A DNA stretch of 64,000 nt from contig NC_059358.1 in NCBI RefSeq assembly GCF_019703515.2, forward strand, positions 45,394,594 through 45,458,593. Reading direction: 5' to 3'. Of this stretch, positions 11,230-23,000 are shown piece after piece (positions within the stretch are counted from its first letter, which is position 1; every line of letters starts with the position of its first letter). The notes beneath the pieces were generated by a model. It searched no databases, was not told the origin of the DNA, and saw only the letters and a list, made by a program, of their open reading frames with translations. This DNA comes from Myxocyprinus asiaticus (taxonomy: Eukaryota; Chordata; Actinopteri; Cypriniformes; Catostomidae). The position numbers and the translations under genes are program-made.

Positions 11230-12017
11230 TGGCTGACACGGACCGTCTGACTCGGCTACGTGATTCAGTTCGCCAGGCGCCCGCCCAGGTTCAGCGGCAT
11301 CTGCTTCACCTCAGTGAAGGGCGAGAGCACCGCTACCTTGCGTGCGGAGATCGCGACCCTTCTGCGCAAGGGCGCGATAGAGCCTGTCCCTCCAGCTGAG
11401 ATGAGGAAAGGGTTTTACAGCCCTTACTTCATCATACCGAAGATAGGTGGTGGGTTGCATCCAATCTTGGACCTGCGAGTTCTGAACTGAGACTTGCACA
11501 GACTCCCGTTCAAGATGCTGACGCAAAAACGCATTTTAGCGAGCGAGTATCCGGCATCAAGATTGGTTCGTGGCGGTAGACCTGAAGGACGCGTACTTCC
11601 ACGTCTCGGTTTTACCTCGACACAGACCCTTCCTGCAGTTTGCTTTCGAGGGCCGGGCATACCAGTACAAGGTCCTCCCCTTCAGCCTGTCCTGGTACTG
11701 GCCTGCGGCTGCGTTGGCACATCAACTGCCTCGAGTTGTTGGCAGTACTGCTTTCCCTGCGGAGGTTCTGGCCGTTGATCCAGGGCAAGCACGTGTTGGT
11801 CCGGATTGACAACACGGCGACGGTAGCATACATCAACCGTCAAGGCGGTCTACGCTCCCATTGCATGTCACAACACGCCCGCCGTCTCCTCCTCTGGAGT
11901 CAGCAGCACCTCAAGTCGCTACGAGCCACTCACATCCTGGGCGACCTCAACACTGCAGTGGATGCGCTTTTACGCTCAGGGGAGAGTGGAGACTCCACCC
12001 CCAGGTGGTCCAGCTGA
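11230..12017 (+). pseudogene. DIRS reverse transcriptase / RNase H (deleted)
   Basis: The RT fingers are recognisable: LRAEIATLLRKGAIEPVPP, KGFYSPYFIIPKIGGGLHPI and LDLRVLN, then a TGA at about 11488 where related copies have an Arg-like codon (a CGA-to-TGA change). A frameshift follows, then RT motif A (VAVDLKDAYFHV, near 11570) and AYQYKVLPF. The sequence then jumps at about 11700 to RNase H (INCLELLAVLLSL, VRIDNTATVAYINRQGG), so the palm with the catalytic Asp-Asp pair and the start of RNase H are deleted. It cannot make an active enzyme. Confidence 0.8.
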
Positions 12018-12274
12018 TTTTGAGTCGATTCGGTCGAGCACAGGTAGACCTGTTTGCTTCCTGGGAATCCTCCCACTGCCCACTTTGGTACGCCCTGACT
12101 GAGGCACCCCTCGGTATAGATGCGCTGGCACACAGCTGGCCCCCTGGACTACGCAAATACACATTTCCGCCAGTGAGCCTACTTGCACAGACCCTATGAA
12201 TGTTCAGGGAGGACAAGGAGCAGGTCATCCTAGTAGCACCCTACTGGCCCACCCAGATGTAGTTTTCAGACCTC

Positions 12275-13018
12275 ATGCTCCTCACGACAGCCTCCCCCCC
12301 CCCGGTGAATTCCCCTGAGGAAGGACCTTCTTTCTCAGGGATGGGGCACCATTTGGCACCCATGACCAGACCTCTGGAATCTCCACGTCTGGCCCTTGGA
12401 CGGGACGCGGAAGACCTAAGTGGCCTACCACCCGCTGTGATAGACACGATCACTCAGGCTAGGGCTCACTCTACGAGGTGCCTGTATGCTTTGAAGTGGC
12501 GTCTGTTCGCTAAGTGGTGTTCATCCTGACGCAAAGACCTCCAGAGATGTGCAGTCGGATCGGTGCTTTCCTTCCTGCAGGAGAGGCTGGAGGGGCAGCT
12601 GTCCCCCTCCACCTTGAAGGTGTATGCAGCCACTATAGTGGCACACCACGACACAGTGGACGGTAAGTCCTTAGGGAAGCACGACCTGTTCATCAGATTC
12701 CTGAGAGGCGCTAGGAGGTTGAATCCCTCCAGACCATGCCTCATCCCCTCATGGGACCTCTCTGTAGTCCTTTGGGCTCTACAGGGAGCCCCCTTCGAGC
12801 CCCTGGAGTCAGCTGAGCTTAAGGCACTCTCTTTGAAGACTGCCCTCCTGACTGTGCTCACTTCCATCAAGAGGGTAGGGGACCTGCAGGCGTTCTCTGT
12901 CAGCGAAACGTGCCTGGAGTTCGGTCCGGGCTACTCTCACGTGATCCTGAGACCCCGACCGGGCTATGTGCCCAAGGTTCCCATGACCTCCATCAGGGAA
13001 TGGAGGTTACGAAAGTAA
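12275..13018 (+). pseudogene. DIRS tyrosine recombinase (truncated)
   Basis: Two segments in different frames (12275-12529, ending in a stop; 12563-13018) cover the N-terminal SAM-like DNA-binding domain (STRCLYALKWRLFAKWCSS, LEGQLSPSTLKVYAATI, FLRGARRLNP) and the start of the catalytic domain. SIKRVGDLQAFSV holds the likely first catalytic Arg of the R-H-R-Y set. The remaining His, Arg and nucleophilic Tyr are absent because the frame runs into the right end remnant. Confidence 0.75.
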
Positions 13019-13031
13019 CCAAGACGTTTTC

Positions 13032-14323
13032 AAATACAACACCGTGAGACTGATGGTTTGAGGAAAGTGTGAATATTATGTTTTAGCAACTGTTACTCAA
13101 AAGACAATAAAAAAGTCATTTTTAGCTATCAAAAATGTATTAAAAAATAAATTAAAAAATAATAAATTTCACAGAAAAAAATAATAACTATAAACAAATC
13201 CAAGAGAGCTGACCTGCGTACTTCACTGGTTTCAGCAACAGTAAACTCAAAAGACACTACATTAAAAAAAAATCTAAATCTAAAATCTTAATCTTAATTC
13301 TGAGTTTAATTTTATCATCAAAAGGATGACTAAATAAATAAATTCATTAAAATTTTAATCAAACTACAATAGAACAATTGATTTTCAACCTATGAAGTAC
13401 TACAGATCCTCACAGCAGAATCCAAAATACCACACAGGAGATTTTTATCAAATAAAGTGCTGCATAAAAGCATCACAGATGTGAGATGTTGTTTAAATAT
13501 AATACAATTAATTATTGATTTGGAGATACTCCAGCTACTCTGAGAACTTGATAGTGTGATACTGCAGATATTGTTGACATTTGTATGACAAATTGCTTAC
13601 TATGTTACTCATTTGTTAGTCGCTTTGGATAAAAGCATCTGCTAAATGACTGAATCTAAATTATTAATATTATTATTACTAATAATACTACAGTAAATAT
13701 TATATAACTATAAAATAGTGATATATTTCTGTTGTATTTTATTTCCATTTAAATGGAACTTTCATTTTGGCAGAAAACCGAGTGAAGTCCTTTCAGTTTG
13801 TATGTTTTTTTTTTTTTTTTATGACAGCTTCACACATCCAGAAAAGCAGGTCGCTACATGACCAAGTGTGATTATTAAACCGCAGAATGCAACAATTTAT
13901 TTAAGTAAATATGCAGTCTGTATGTGCTGCATGCTTTAAGGTGAATGCATGCTCTGCTGTTTATCATCTACAACACAGGATCTTATGTGACGATCGTGAA
14001 AAGGATTTTTCAATGTATGAGCAGAGAGCTTCACACATTCACTTTGAAGTGTGCAGCACATGCAGACTGTATATTAATTTGGAGTGACTTTTTGCACTAG
14101 GTGTAAATATTACCTGCCACACAGTGCTGCTATTTGCACTCCAATAGTCTGGTGGAAGCAAAGAAATTAATGACAAACTGAACCCTCAAGTGTCACTGCA
14201 ATAGCACAGTGTAAATATGGCATGAATGTGTTTTTTTTTTTTTTTTCCATGTAGACAGACCCGGGTCCGACTCCCCACTTTATCCCACTTTTCCCCATCC
14301 TGTTTCCTGTCTCCACTCTGATA
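13032..14323. other. AT-rich intergenic DNA with repeat fragments
   Basis: No gene. 13612-13660 (TAGTCGCTTTGGATAAAAGC) is the 3' tail of a fish tRNA-derived SINE. 13868-14090 (with AGTGTGATTATTAAA and TGCAGTCTGTATGTGCTGC) recurs in diverged form at 28317-28500, so it is a dispersed repeat. T runs lie at about 13805 and 14231. The rest is A/T-rich without structure I can name. Confidence 0.5.
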
Positions 14324-14325
14324 TA

Positions 14326-14381
<56 letters not shown>
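14324..14381. repeat. (AT)n microsatellite
   Basis: Perfect AT dinucleotide run of nearly 60 bases. Confidence 0.95.
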
Positions 14382-14385
<4 letters not shown>

Positions 14386-15764
14386 TGATTGTCTCGCAGT
14401 GATTTGGTCACGGTGCCAGTTCGAGAGTTGAGAGAAAGTTTTGATCCAGGTAAATGTAACCATGGGTTTACTGTATTGTGGTAACCATTTTTTTTCTTTT
14501 GGTGGAAGCCTTAGTGTTAATGCAATTAACCATGATGTTACTACAGTAACATGATGTTAATATAGTAACCATATTGAATTTTGTGGTTACTATGATTTTA
14601 TTACAGCTAGGTTACTGTAGTAAAAGCAAGGCTAATTTTTGTAGGGTAACATTAGGTTTAGGGGTAGGGGTTGGTGTAGGGTGTTTGTGGGAGTCTAAGT
14701 AAGAACAAAAAACACACTGCAGTGATGCTGCTATACTGTTTGTTAATTTGCATCGGGGTGCAAATAGCATTTAACACTTAGTGCAAAGATGCATCTATCG
14801 CTATTTGAACTTAGTGCAAATAGCCTTTGCCATATTTATTTAATTAAATAACCACCTTTTGTGGTTTAGGACATTGCAGTTTTCATTTTTGCACTGAATG
14901 TTTACACAATGACATTCATACATCAAAGGGTATTGGTTTTTGGTATCGGAGCATTTTTACGAGTACGAGTACAAGTAAATGAGCGCAGTCACAGACCAGA
15001 TTGTAATAATGGTATTGGAATAGGGACATCCCTACAGTTTGCTAAATAATGTTGATCAGTAATAACCATGTAATTAGCAACAACCTTGCTAAAACAGTCT
15101 GTAAGTATATTTACAACTAAGTTGTAATATTCACACAAGCCATTTGAGAACACTAGAGGAGTCTTTTTCTTTCAATTAATTAAGTCATTAATCATTTGGT
15201 GTGCCCACTTCATGTAAATTATTACCAGTGGTCCACTTCTAAAAAAAAAGTGCACCAGAATAAAACTGCAGAGCACAGCGGTTGTCTGCCCAGACTCTTG
15301 GGGGTGAAATGTATATCATTTGCATTTAATTGCCATAAATGCATGCAGCTGGATATGTTTGGGCATATTAATTCAGCTCCAGATGAACATTATTTTACAT
15401 ATTTATGTACTTACACTTTACTTTTGCCCTCATTTCGAAGCAATGCAGGCACCCGAAGGCATACATGAAAGAATTTACTCCTGAAAAATATGCAACTTTC
15501 GTCACAGTGTAAGTCTGGAAGGAATGGTTGACAACTGCTTATACAGCATCAATGTGTCACCCCCCCATGTATAACATAACAAGTCCCCTGGTTCAACTAT
15601 AATCCCATAACTTTTTGTTATGAGTGTCTTTAGGTGGCTCTAGAGGGTTAGAGATAGTGACCCAAAATTTGCTGTTATGCGTGCAAAATGGTTCTATGGG
15701 CTCTCACAGACTTCAATGGCAGTAGAAGAAGAAGAAGATGATGATAATGAAAACTAATGGATAC
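14382..15764. other. Intergenic DNA with GTTACTGTAGTAA-type repeat words
   Basis: 14455-14660 is built from alternating words such as AACCATGATGTTACTACAG and GGTTACTGTAGTAA, a degenerate repeat. 14930-15034 contains GGTATCGGAGCATTTTTACG and may be the far half of the repeat starting near 8864. The remainder to 15764 shows nothing recognisable apart from a GAA/GAT-rich patch at 15725-15750. Confidence 0.4.
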
Positions 15765-16057
15765 AAAAGTGGTACAAAAGGGGTATGATGAAAAAGCAGC
15801 CAACAAGTAGCCAGCATTCATGGGAACTCCAACACTGTTCAGAAATATAATTAAGTTGATTGAGAAAATATCCAGAGTGTGCAGAGCTGTCATCTAGACA
15901 AAGGGTGGCTTTCTGGGCTCTACATAAGTCATACAGCCATTTTTTCATATGTGTTATTTCATAGTTGTGATGATTTTACTATAATCCTAAAATGTGAAGA
16001 AAAATAATAATAAAGAATGAGTAGATGTGCATAAAGTTTTGACTTGTAGTGTATTTT
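15765..16057 (+). mobile_element. Tc1/mariner 3' remnant
   Basis: The transposase C-terminus survives only as scattered codons (AAAGCAGCCAACAAGTAGCC, then AAAGGGTGGCTTTCTGG). It is followed by the 3' non-coding arm ATGTGTTATTTCATAGTTGT and an end GTTTTGACTTGTAGTGTA. The same layout occurs at 17110-17280 and 52952-53572. There is no left end, so it is a dead fragment. Confidence 0.65.
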
Positions 16058-17109
16058 GTTTCCAACACTTTAAACAGCCACTGCTATCTGCCACTCTCCA
16101 TCTCTAAGAGAGCAAATACACTCTTATCTCTGCTTGTACTAAGGGATCTGTCTCTGATAGCTACACGGTTTGTATTAGCCCATAATTAGAGCTGAAATTT
16201 CAAGCCTGTCTCTGGAGTAAATACTCGGAGGCTCCCAGCGCAGGGGCTGCGAGAATGAACAGGCAGGTAAATAGGTTGACATTGTGAGCACAGCTGAGAG
16301 CGCTTAGCTTTGCACACTGCACAAGCTCGCTATTGTTCACCATCACTGCCCATGGCTATTTCCATCATGATAATTAGGGCTTATTTTACTAAACATAAGG
16401 CTCTAACAAACAGACTAGAAGGCAAACTCTGCAAATATCCTCCCCCAAATCCCCCTTTATCACAGCTAGCTACTTGCTTCTTCGGTGCAATGGCTTTCCT
16501 CCTTGTTTTACTGTACATGATTAGACTCTTCCCATATACAGTGTAGGCAACAATATGTACAGTTTAACAAGGGATGGACAAATAATGGAAAGACCATATG
16601 ATAAAAGAGTAACAGGTGCTGTAATGATTTTTGTAATAAAATGTAACAAATAAAATGTCTAACTGAACGATATCTGTGAAATAGCCACAGCACTAGACTC
16701 TGTAAATTGTAAAAAAAAGAATCTGAGAGGGGCCTGCACTATTTTAGCCAATCAGAAATGTTCTCTGCCTTTTAATGATTTTACATGTTCAAGTTAGCTG
16801 ACACGTCTTTGGAGGGTGAGGTTTTTGAGAGTAGCTGTGTGGTTGAAAGTTAGCAAAACAGTTGAAATAGCTTCCAGCACTTTTAATCGCACAGTTAAGA
16901 ATGTTAGAATTACAAATGCAGCCACAGAGGTCAGTCACACTAGCCTGATTGCCAATTAGCAATATTTGCTTACTGGGGGGTCTGACAAAATAATCTTTTG
17001 GAATGTGAGTTTTCCCAAGCGTAAACCAAGTAACAAATGTACAAGGCCTAATGTTATGTCACAATGCATCTGCCAAAAAAAAAAAAAAAAAACTGCTAAA
17101 ATAGAACAT
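16058..17109. other. Mostly unique intergenic DNA
   Basis: 16180-16345 is balanced in composition, non-repetitive and free of transposon signatures (contains GGAGGCTCCCAGCGCAGGGG), so it could be host regulatory or intronic sequence. Nothing in it looks coding. A poly-A run lies at 17075-17092. Confidence 0.35.
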
Positions 17110-17276
17110 ATTTTTAATTTATTTTGGATTTTGTTTAGTCACAACATAATTCCCATAGTTCCATTTATGTTGTTCCATAGTTTTGATGACTTTACTATTA
17201 TTCTAAAATGTGAAAAAAAAAAATATATATATATATAATAAAGAATGAGTAAGTGTTTCAAAACTTTTGACCGGTA

Positions 17277-17280
<4 letters not shown>
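17110..17280 (+). mobile_element. Tc1/mariner 3' end with ACCGGTAGTGTA terminus
   Basis: This matches 53364-53572: CATAATTCCCATAGTTCCAT, GATGACTTTACTATTATTCT and the terminal TTTTGACCGGTAGTG before TA. Only the right arm remains. An A run followed by a short AT run at 17211-17239 sits where the 53-kb copy has a long AT microsatellite. Confidence 0.75.

Positions 17281-17318
<38 letters not shown>
17281..17318. repeat. (AT)n microsatellite between two Tc1 elements
   Basis: Uninterrupted AT run filling the gap between the right end of one Tc1 remnant and the left end of the next. Both elements target TA. Confidence 0.9.
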
Positions 17319-17320
<2 letters not shown>

Positions 17321-17322
17321 TA

Positions 17323-17930
17323 CACTCACCGACCACTTTATTAGGAACACCTGTTCACCTACTTATTCATGGGATTATCTAATCAGCCAATTGTGTGGCA
17401 GCAATTTAATGTATAAATTAATGTTCACATCAACCATCAGAATGGGGAAAAAATGTGATCTCTGTGATTTTGACCGTGGCATGATTGTCAGTGCCAGATG
17501 GGCTGGTATGAGTATTTCTGTAACTGCTGATCTCCTGGGATTTTCACACACAACAGTCTCTAGAGTTTACTCAGAATGGTGCCAAAAACAAAAAACATCC
17601 AGTGAGTGGCACTTCTGCAGACAGAAACGCCTAGTTGATGAAAGAGGTCAACGGAGAATAGCCAGACTGGTTTGAGCTGACAGAAAGGCTATGGTAACTC
17701 TGATAACACCTCTGTACAATTGTAGTGAGCAGAATAGCATCTCAGAATGCACAACACGTCGAACCTTGAGGCGGATGGGCTACAACAGCAGAAGACCTTG
17801 TTGGGTTCCACTTCTGTCAGCCAAGAACAGAAAACTGAGGCTGCAGTGGGCACAGGCTCACCAAACATGGTCTGATCAATCTCGATTTCTGTTGAAGCAC
17901 ACAGATGGTAGGCCCACTATCTACATTTTT
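17323..17930 (+). mobile_element. Tc1/mariner element (CACTCACCG ends), 3' truncated
   Basis: The left terminus CACTCACCGACCACTTTATT belongs to a Tc1-like family widespread in fishes and other animals (recalled CACTCACCGGCCACTTTATTAG). It is preceded by TA. The transposase frame starts at 17442 and homology stops near 17930, before the catalytic DDE region is complete. No right terminus is present. Confidence 0.85.
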
Positions 17931-17933
17931 TAG
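17442..17933 (+). pseudogene. Tc1 transposase, N-terminal half, one internal stop
   Basis: The frame opens with MGKKCDLCDFDRGMIVSARW. A helix-turn-helix (SVTADLLGFSHTTVSRVYSEW) is followed by a second DNA-binding segment (RTLRRMGYNSRRPCWVPLLS, KLRLQWAQAHQTW). TGA at 17673-17675 interrupts it where relatives read Arg (CGA), which fits CpG decay; the same frame continues beyond it. The catalytic aspartates are missing through truncation. Confidence 0.8.
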
Positions 17934-18352
17934 GAGTACTTAAGCCTATAGATGCTGTTAAAAGCTAACAGACAAAAAAACAACACAATTAACCCTTGGA
18001 TGGTCTTAACAATCAAGTCCCTACTTTGAACCTGCAGGGTCAGACTGACCCTTAATTATCTTCTATTTCAAAAGCTTGAAAAAAAGCTAAAGGCTCAGTT
18101 TTGGCGGAGTTAGAGTTCAAAATTTTTTTCAAACATGGACAAACTGCAAAGAGGCTGCAGTGTTGAGACAAGCACCATCTCCCATAAATAAAAACTGGAG
18201 CTCCCACGTGCCCTTATGTTCAACAACCCTTCCATCTTCAAACACTGGAGGCAGTAGTCAGAATTTTGGTAAGCACAGTCCGATTTCAGCTGAAAATGTT
18301 TGACTTACTGTCACAGAATTTACAGTGAGATCAGTCTGAAAATTTACCAGGT
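17934..18352. other. Intergenic DNA left of L1-A
   Basis: No gene or repeat recognised. It is the pre-insertion flank of L1-A. Confidence 0.4.
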
Positions 18353-18480
18353 AAACACATTTATATGCACATGACAGTGAAAAACTCAACACATATATAA
18401 AGAATCAACATTTAACATTTAAACCCCACTAATACAATCCCACCCTGACCTCTAACGAACACCCCTGTGGACCCACATAA

Positions 18481-18520
<40 letters not shown>

Positions 18521-18713
18521 CCAAATATATATAAATAAATAAATATAATAATAAGCATACAGGATTAAACTAAACCACACTCTCCACATCCCCTCCCCGA
18601 GAGTCCCCCCAAAAAACTAAATATTTGCCCCATTTTTTAACAAATAAGTCCCTAAACCCCAGCCTTCTACTTACTGCTTCCTCAAATGCAGCTACCCTCC
18701 CCATTTCCACACA

Positions 18714-21700
18714 TCACTCCGAAAAAGAGGGTGCTCCACTTGACTTCCAACCCCTTAAAATTACTTGCCTGCCGATCATGAGACTGGTCAGAACCCAATT
18801 TTTAATGTGATTATCCCCTAAATTCATGACCGCCCCATCACCCAAAATACAGAGTCTGGGACAAAGCAAAACCTGAATGTTCAAAACATCACACAAATAA
18901 CTCCGAACCCTCAACCAAAACTCCTGGATCTTAACACACCTCCAAAAGACATGGGTAATGTCTCCAACTTTTGATTGGCATCGCCAGTAGGTGGGTGTGT
19001 CTTTAAGACCAAGCCTATATAAACTAGAGGGGGTCCAATAAAATCTATGTAAAATCTTAAATTGCATAAGGCGAACCCTTGCATCTCTAGATACAGACTT
19101 GACATTTTGCAGAGTCTTAGTCCACACTCCATCCTCCAATACCAAATTCAAATCTTTTTCTCATACTCTCTTGAGAATTAGCAGGGAGTAATACACTGAT
19201 GCCTCATTACCTTTTCCAAAAGCAGCAATCACCTCTCCCAAAGCACCTGCCACTTTGGTGGGGGGTGGGGGGGTGCTACTCCCAAAAACAGTACAGAGCA
19301 TGTGGCACAGCTGTAAATAATTATAGAACTGAGATCTGGGAATCCCAAAATGATGAGCCAAATTCTCAAAAGATCTCAACACTCCACTCTCATACAGGTC
19401 GCCGAGTGTAGTAACCCCCCTCACAGTCCACTCTGACCAGCAGAAAGGGGACTTGTTGATACATAATTTGGGGTTCAGCCATATGCTTGAGGCAAAATTT
19501 AAATAAATGTCCAAATTAAATACTCTAGCCACTCTTGTCCAAATCATGTGCAAATGTGAAATAACAGGGTGTGATTTAACTTCTCTGGTTACTTTGATAA
19601 AAAGGCTTTGCAGTGGCAAAATAGGGGCAAGGAGTTCCTGTTCAATAGAAAACCAGGGAGGGGCTCTTTCAGGTGGAAGCGACCAATGAGCCAAATGCCT
19701 GAGGCCAAACGCATAATAATAAAACAAAATCTTGGGTAGGCCTAGCCCACCTTTATCTATCGGCCTATGTAACTTATTAAAATGCAATCCGGGACGTTTA
19801 CCATTCCAAATGAAGGACTTTGCTATGCTATCAAATTGCTTGAAATAAGAGAGGGGGACATCTACAGGGAAAGACTGTAGCAGGTAGTTAAATTTTGGAA
19901 TACAATTCATTTTAATAACATTAACCTTCCCAATCATCGATAAATGTAATGATGCCCACCTGCCACATCACTCGAAAAACTTTTTATTAAAGGGTCAAAA
20001 TTAACACTAACTAAATCAGACAAATTTGCTGGGAATAAAATACCCAAATACTTAATGCCCTGTTTGGGCCACTGGAAGTCGCCCGGCTGGAAAGCCATTA
20101 CTGGACAGTAGGCTGTCAAAGCCAAAGCTTCGGATTTAGACCAATTAACTTTGTATCCTGAGAACTTGGAAAAGGAATGAATAATTCTGTGGAGGCAAGG
20201 CATAGATCTATTAAGTTTCAGAGACAAATAATAAAATATAATCTGCGTAAAGCAGAAGCTTATGCGCCATACCTCCCGCAACCACCCCTGGAAAATCATC
20301 CAACATTGATGAGATGCCTGATGTTATCAGAAGAGCTATGGCGCCGAATAAACCCCACCTGATCTATATGTATAAGAGGTGTCACAACCTTACTTAATCG
20401 GTTAGCCAGAATTTTTGACAATATTTTTACATCTAGTTGGATCAGGGAGATTGGATGATAACTTTTACACTCGCTTGGATCTTTGTCCTTTTTAAGAATC
20501 AGACTGATCCAGGCTTGTGTCATGGTTGGAGGAAGCTTTCCATTCTTTAATGATTCAGTATAAACTTCTAACAAAAGTGGAGCCAGTTCTGTAGCATAGG
20601 ATCTAAAAAATTCTGTGGCAAAACCATCTGTCCCCGGAGCCTTGCTAGTAGGTAGGGACTTAATTACCTCGTCAAGCTCCTACAAGGTTATCTCAGAATC
20701 AAGAGAGTTTTTTTGCTCAATCGTCAGTTTAGGAAGATCTAATGGTTCCACAAAGTTTCTGATATCTTCATCAGTAGACGAAGACGTGGAACTATAAAGA
20801 TCAATATAGAACTCTTTAAAGGCATTATTAATATCAATGGCTGAGGTAAAAATTTCACCACCAGCAGATTTCACTGAGGGAATGATAGAACGAGACTCTC
20901 TCTGCTTTATATATCTAGCCAAAAGCTTCCCGGTTTTGTCACCAGACTCAAAGTATGACTGTCTTGCCCTGAATAACCAAATCTCCACTTTCTGTGACAA
21001 AACAGAATTATATCTATATTTCAATCGGGTCAATTCTCTGAGGCTATCAGCTGACATACGGCGCTTCAGCTCTGCCTCTGCACTTTTAATATTCTCTTCC
21101 AACTCCACGAGTTCTCGTGCTTTGGATTTTTTGATGAATGAGGCATACTGTATGATCTGACCCCTAAGAACCACCTTAAGTGCCTCACAAGCCACACCCA
21201 CAGAGGATACGGAGGACCATTTGGTCTCCATATAAACATTGATTTCAGTCTTTAACATTTGTTGGAAATCAGGATTTTGCAAAAGGGACACATTAAGGTG
21301 CCAACTATATGATTTCTTTTTCTCTGTATATGGCAACACCTCTAAACTCACCAGAGCATGATCTGAGACTAAGATATTTCCAATTGAGCAATCAACAAAA
21401 GATGAAATGATGGATTTGGATATAAAAAAAAAAAAAAAAAAAAAATCTATTCTAGAATAAATCTTATGGACTGATGAAAAAAATGTATAGTCCCTACCAC
21501 ATGGGTTCAAAAGTCTCCAAATATCCGTAAGACCAAGATTTTTACACATCCTGTGAAGTGTCAATGTTGCTCTAGGGGGTATACGCACTTTTGCTTCACT
21601 GTGATCAAGGACTGTGTCCATCAAAAGATTAAAGTCTCCTCCCAATATTATATCATGAGGGGTGCCAGCGGTTTGCAGCATCCCTTCAAGAACTATAAAA

Positions 21701-22049
21701 AAGCCCTTATCATCAGCGTTAGGTGCGGAAATATTAGCCAAAATCAATCTTTGCCCTTGAATTTCAACTAAAACAATAATGACTCTCCCTAATTTATCTT
21801 TAGTCTGTTTGAGACATTTGAATTGTAGATGTTTATTAATCAATATAATGACTCCCTTGCTCTTACTTGAGCCAGCACTAAAAAAAAAACACGTCCACCC
21901 CATATCTTCCCAAATTTTTCTTGAAGAAACACAATATCATATTTCTTATGTTTAAGAAAAGTAATAACCTTCCTTCTTTTTATGGGGTGCCCCATCCCAT
22001 TTACATTCCATGTGGAGAGAGATAGTACACTCATATTAACATTTGACAT
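18714..22049 (-). pseudogene. L1-A ORF2 (endonuclease / reverse transcriptase), broken
   Basis: The reading order descends the coordinates. The APE-type endonuclease starts at LSTWNVNGMGHPIKRRK (22049) and includes GGDFNLLMD and ILVSDHALVSLEVLP. A frameshift/deletion removes part of it near 21.9 kb. A linker (ESGDKTGKLLARYIKQRES) leads to RT (SLILKKDKDPSECKSYHPIS, LANRLSKVVTPLIHIDQVGF). A deletion near 20.30 kb removes RT motifs A and B, and the active-site block reads LLLYADYILLFV, so the second Asp of YADD is Tyr. The C-terminal region continues (IKYLGILFPANLSDL, PPERAPPWFSIEQE) to 18714. An A run at 21424-21445 expands a Phe run (minus strand) in the endonuclease. It cannot be functional. 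Confidence 0.9.
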
Positions 22050-22069
22050 TTTGATATAGTAGAAAAAAT

Positions 22070-23000
22070 AAATTGTGTGTCAAAAACAAAATTATACAGA
22101 CCACATTCCCCATTAGTGAAACAATCAAACCCCAAACTTCCCCCCAAACAAAACAAACAGAAAAAAGAAAAATGTGTGCATTAACCCCGCACACGAAAGC
22201 GCCAACCGGCAACAATCCCTCTAAACTCAAAAGGTCCATGAATGCCCACAAGCCCCCATGACAACTATGCCATCGGACTGCACAATTTTGCCTCACAAAT
22301 TTGTGAGGCAAAATTACATAACAGAAAATACTTTGTAAAATAAACCCCAGCCAATAGGAAGAATGAACACAAAGAATGTGTAGATTCATTCACAGAACTG
22401 TCTCAAAGGTGTGATCTTCCACAAAACAAATTCCAGCTGATATAAAACCTTTCAGATTCCTCGGACAGACAAACGAATATTCAGTGAGCTGGCTGTTATG
22501 AGTTCAGCGGATGACGTAATCATTCCAATGTCCCGTAAAAATACTCAACAAAACAAACAAAAAGGAATAAGCACGAAGAACGAACAGATTCAGCTGTTCC
22601 AAAGGAGTGTTATTTAATAGAACAAGCTCCAGCCGCTAGGCGGAACCAATACAAAAAGAAACAAAACCGGCATCCCGGTTCCCCGGGAGGCCACATAAAA
22701 GTATACCATGACTTACACAATCCGTCAACTTTATAAAAGACATCCTTTGTGTAAGCATGTCGATATTTTGCGGTCATCCATAGTGTCCACTCTCAAACTG
22801 GCCGGGAATTTCAATGCAAAAGTAATCTTTCGTCAATGCAAAAGTTTCTTTAAGGAAAAGTGTTATTCACAAAACAAACTCCAGCCGCTCGGCGGAGCCA
22901 ACGCAAAAAGAAAAAAAGACACCAAAATGACGCCCAGCTTCCTCAAAAGCCAGAGTAAGTACAGCGAGTCGACCCACTCACATGAGAAACACCCAATGGT
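22070..23000 (-). repeat. L1-A inter-ORF spacer containing a duplicated ORF1 3' end
   Basis: About 150 bp at 22706-22860 repeats the sequence at 22997-23150, which is the 3' end of ORF1. Both contain a TAAAAGACATC block, a gap, GCGGTCATCC or GCGACCGTCC, and TGCAAAAG or AGCAAAAG words. The CAAACTCCAGCCGCTCGGCG-type unit also recurs (22627, 22875). So the spacer looks built by tandem duplication of the ORF1 end plus spacer, with a period near 290 bp. Confidence 0.6.

Larger units (their letters stand above)
8957..13031 (+). mobile_element. DIRS-type tyrosine-recombinase retrotransposon, internally deleted
   Basis: The left terminal region (CCTATCTGTCACTCACTCGA at 8961, with ACACTAGGGGTCACTCTTGG after it) and the promoter and coding order match DIRS-like elements abundant in cyprinids. 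They use a tyrosine recombinase rather than an integrase and make no target duplication (family knowledge). Coding debris in order: Gag-like (9.4-10.6 kb), reverse transcriptase (11.2-11.7), RNase H (11.7-12.0), tyrosine recombinase (12.4-13.0). The right end remnant GGTTACGAAAGTAACCAAG joins straight onto the recombinase frame at about 13003, so the catalytic C-terminus is gone. The GC content is clearly higher than in the flanks. Confidence 0.85.
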
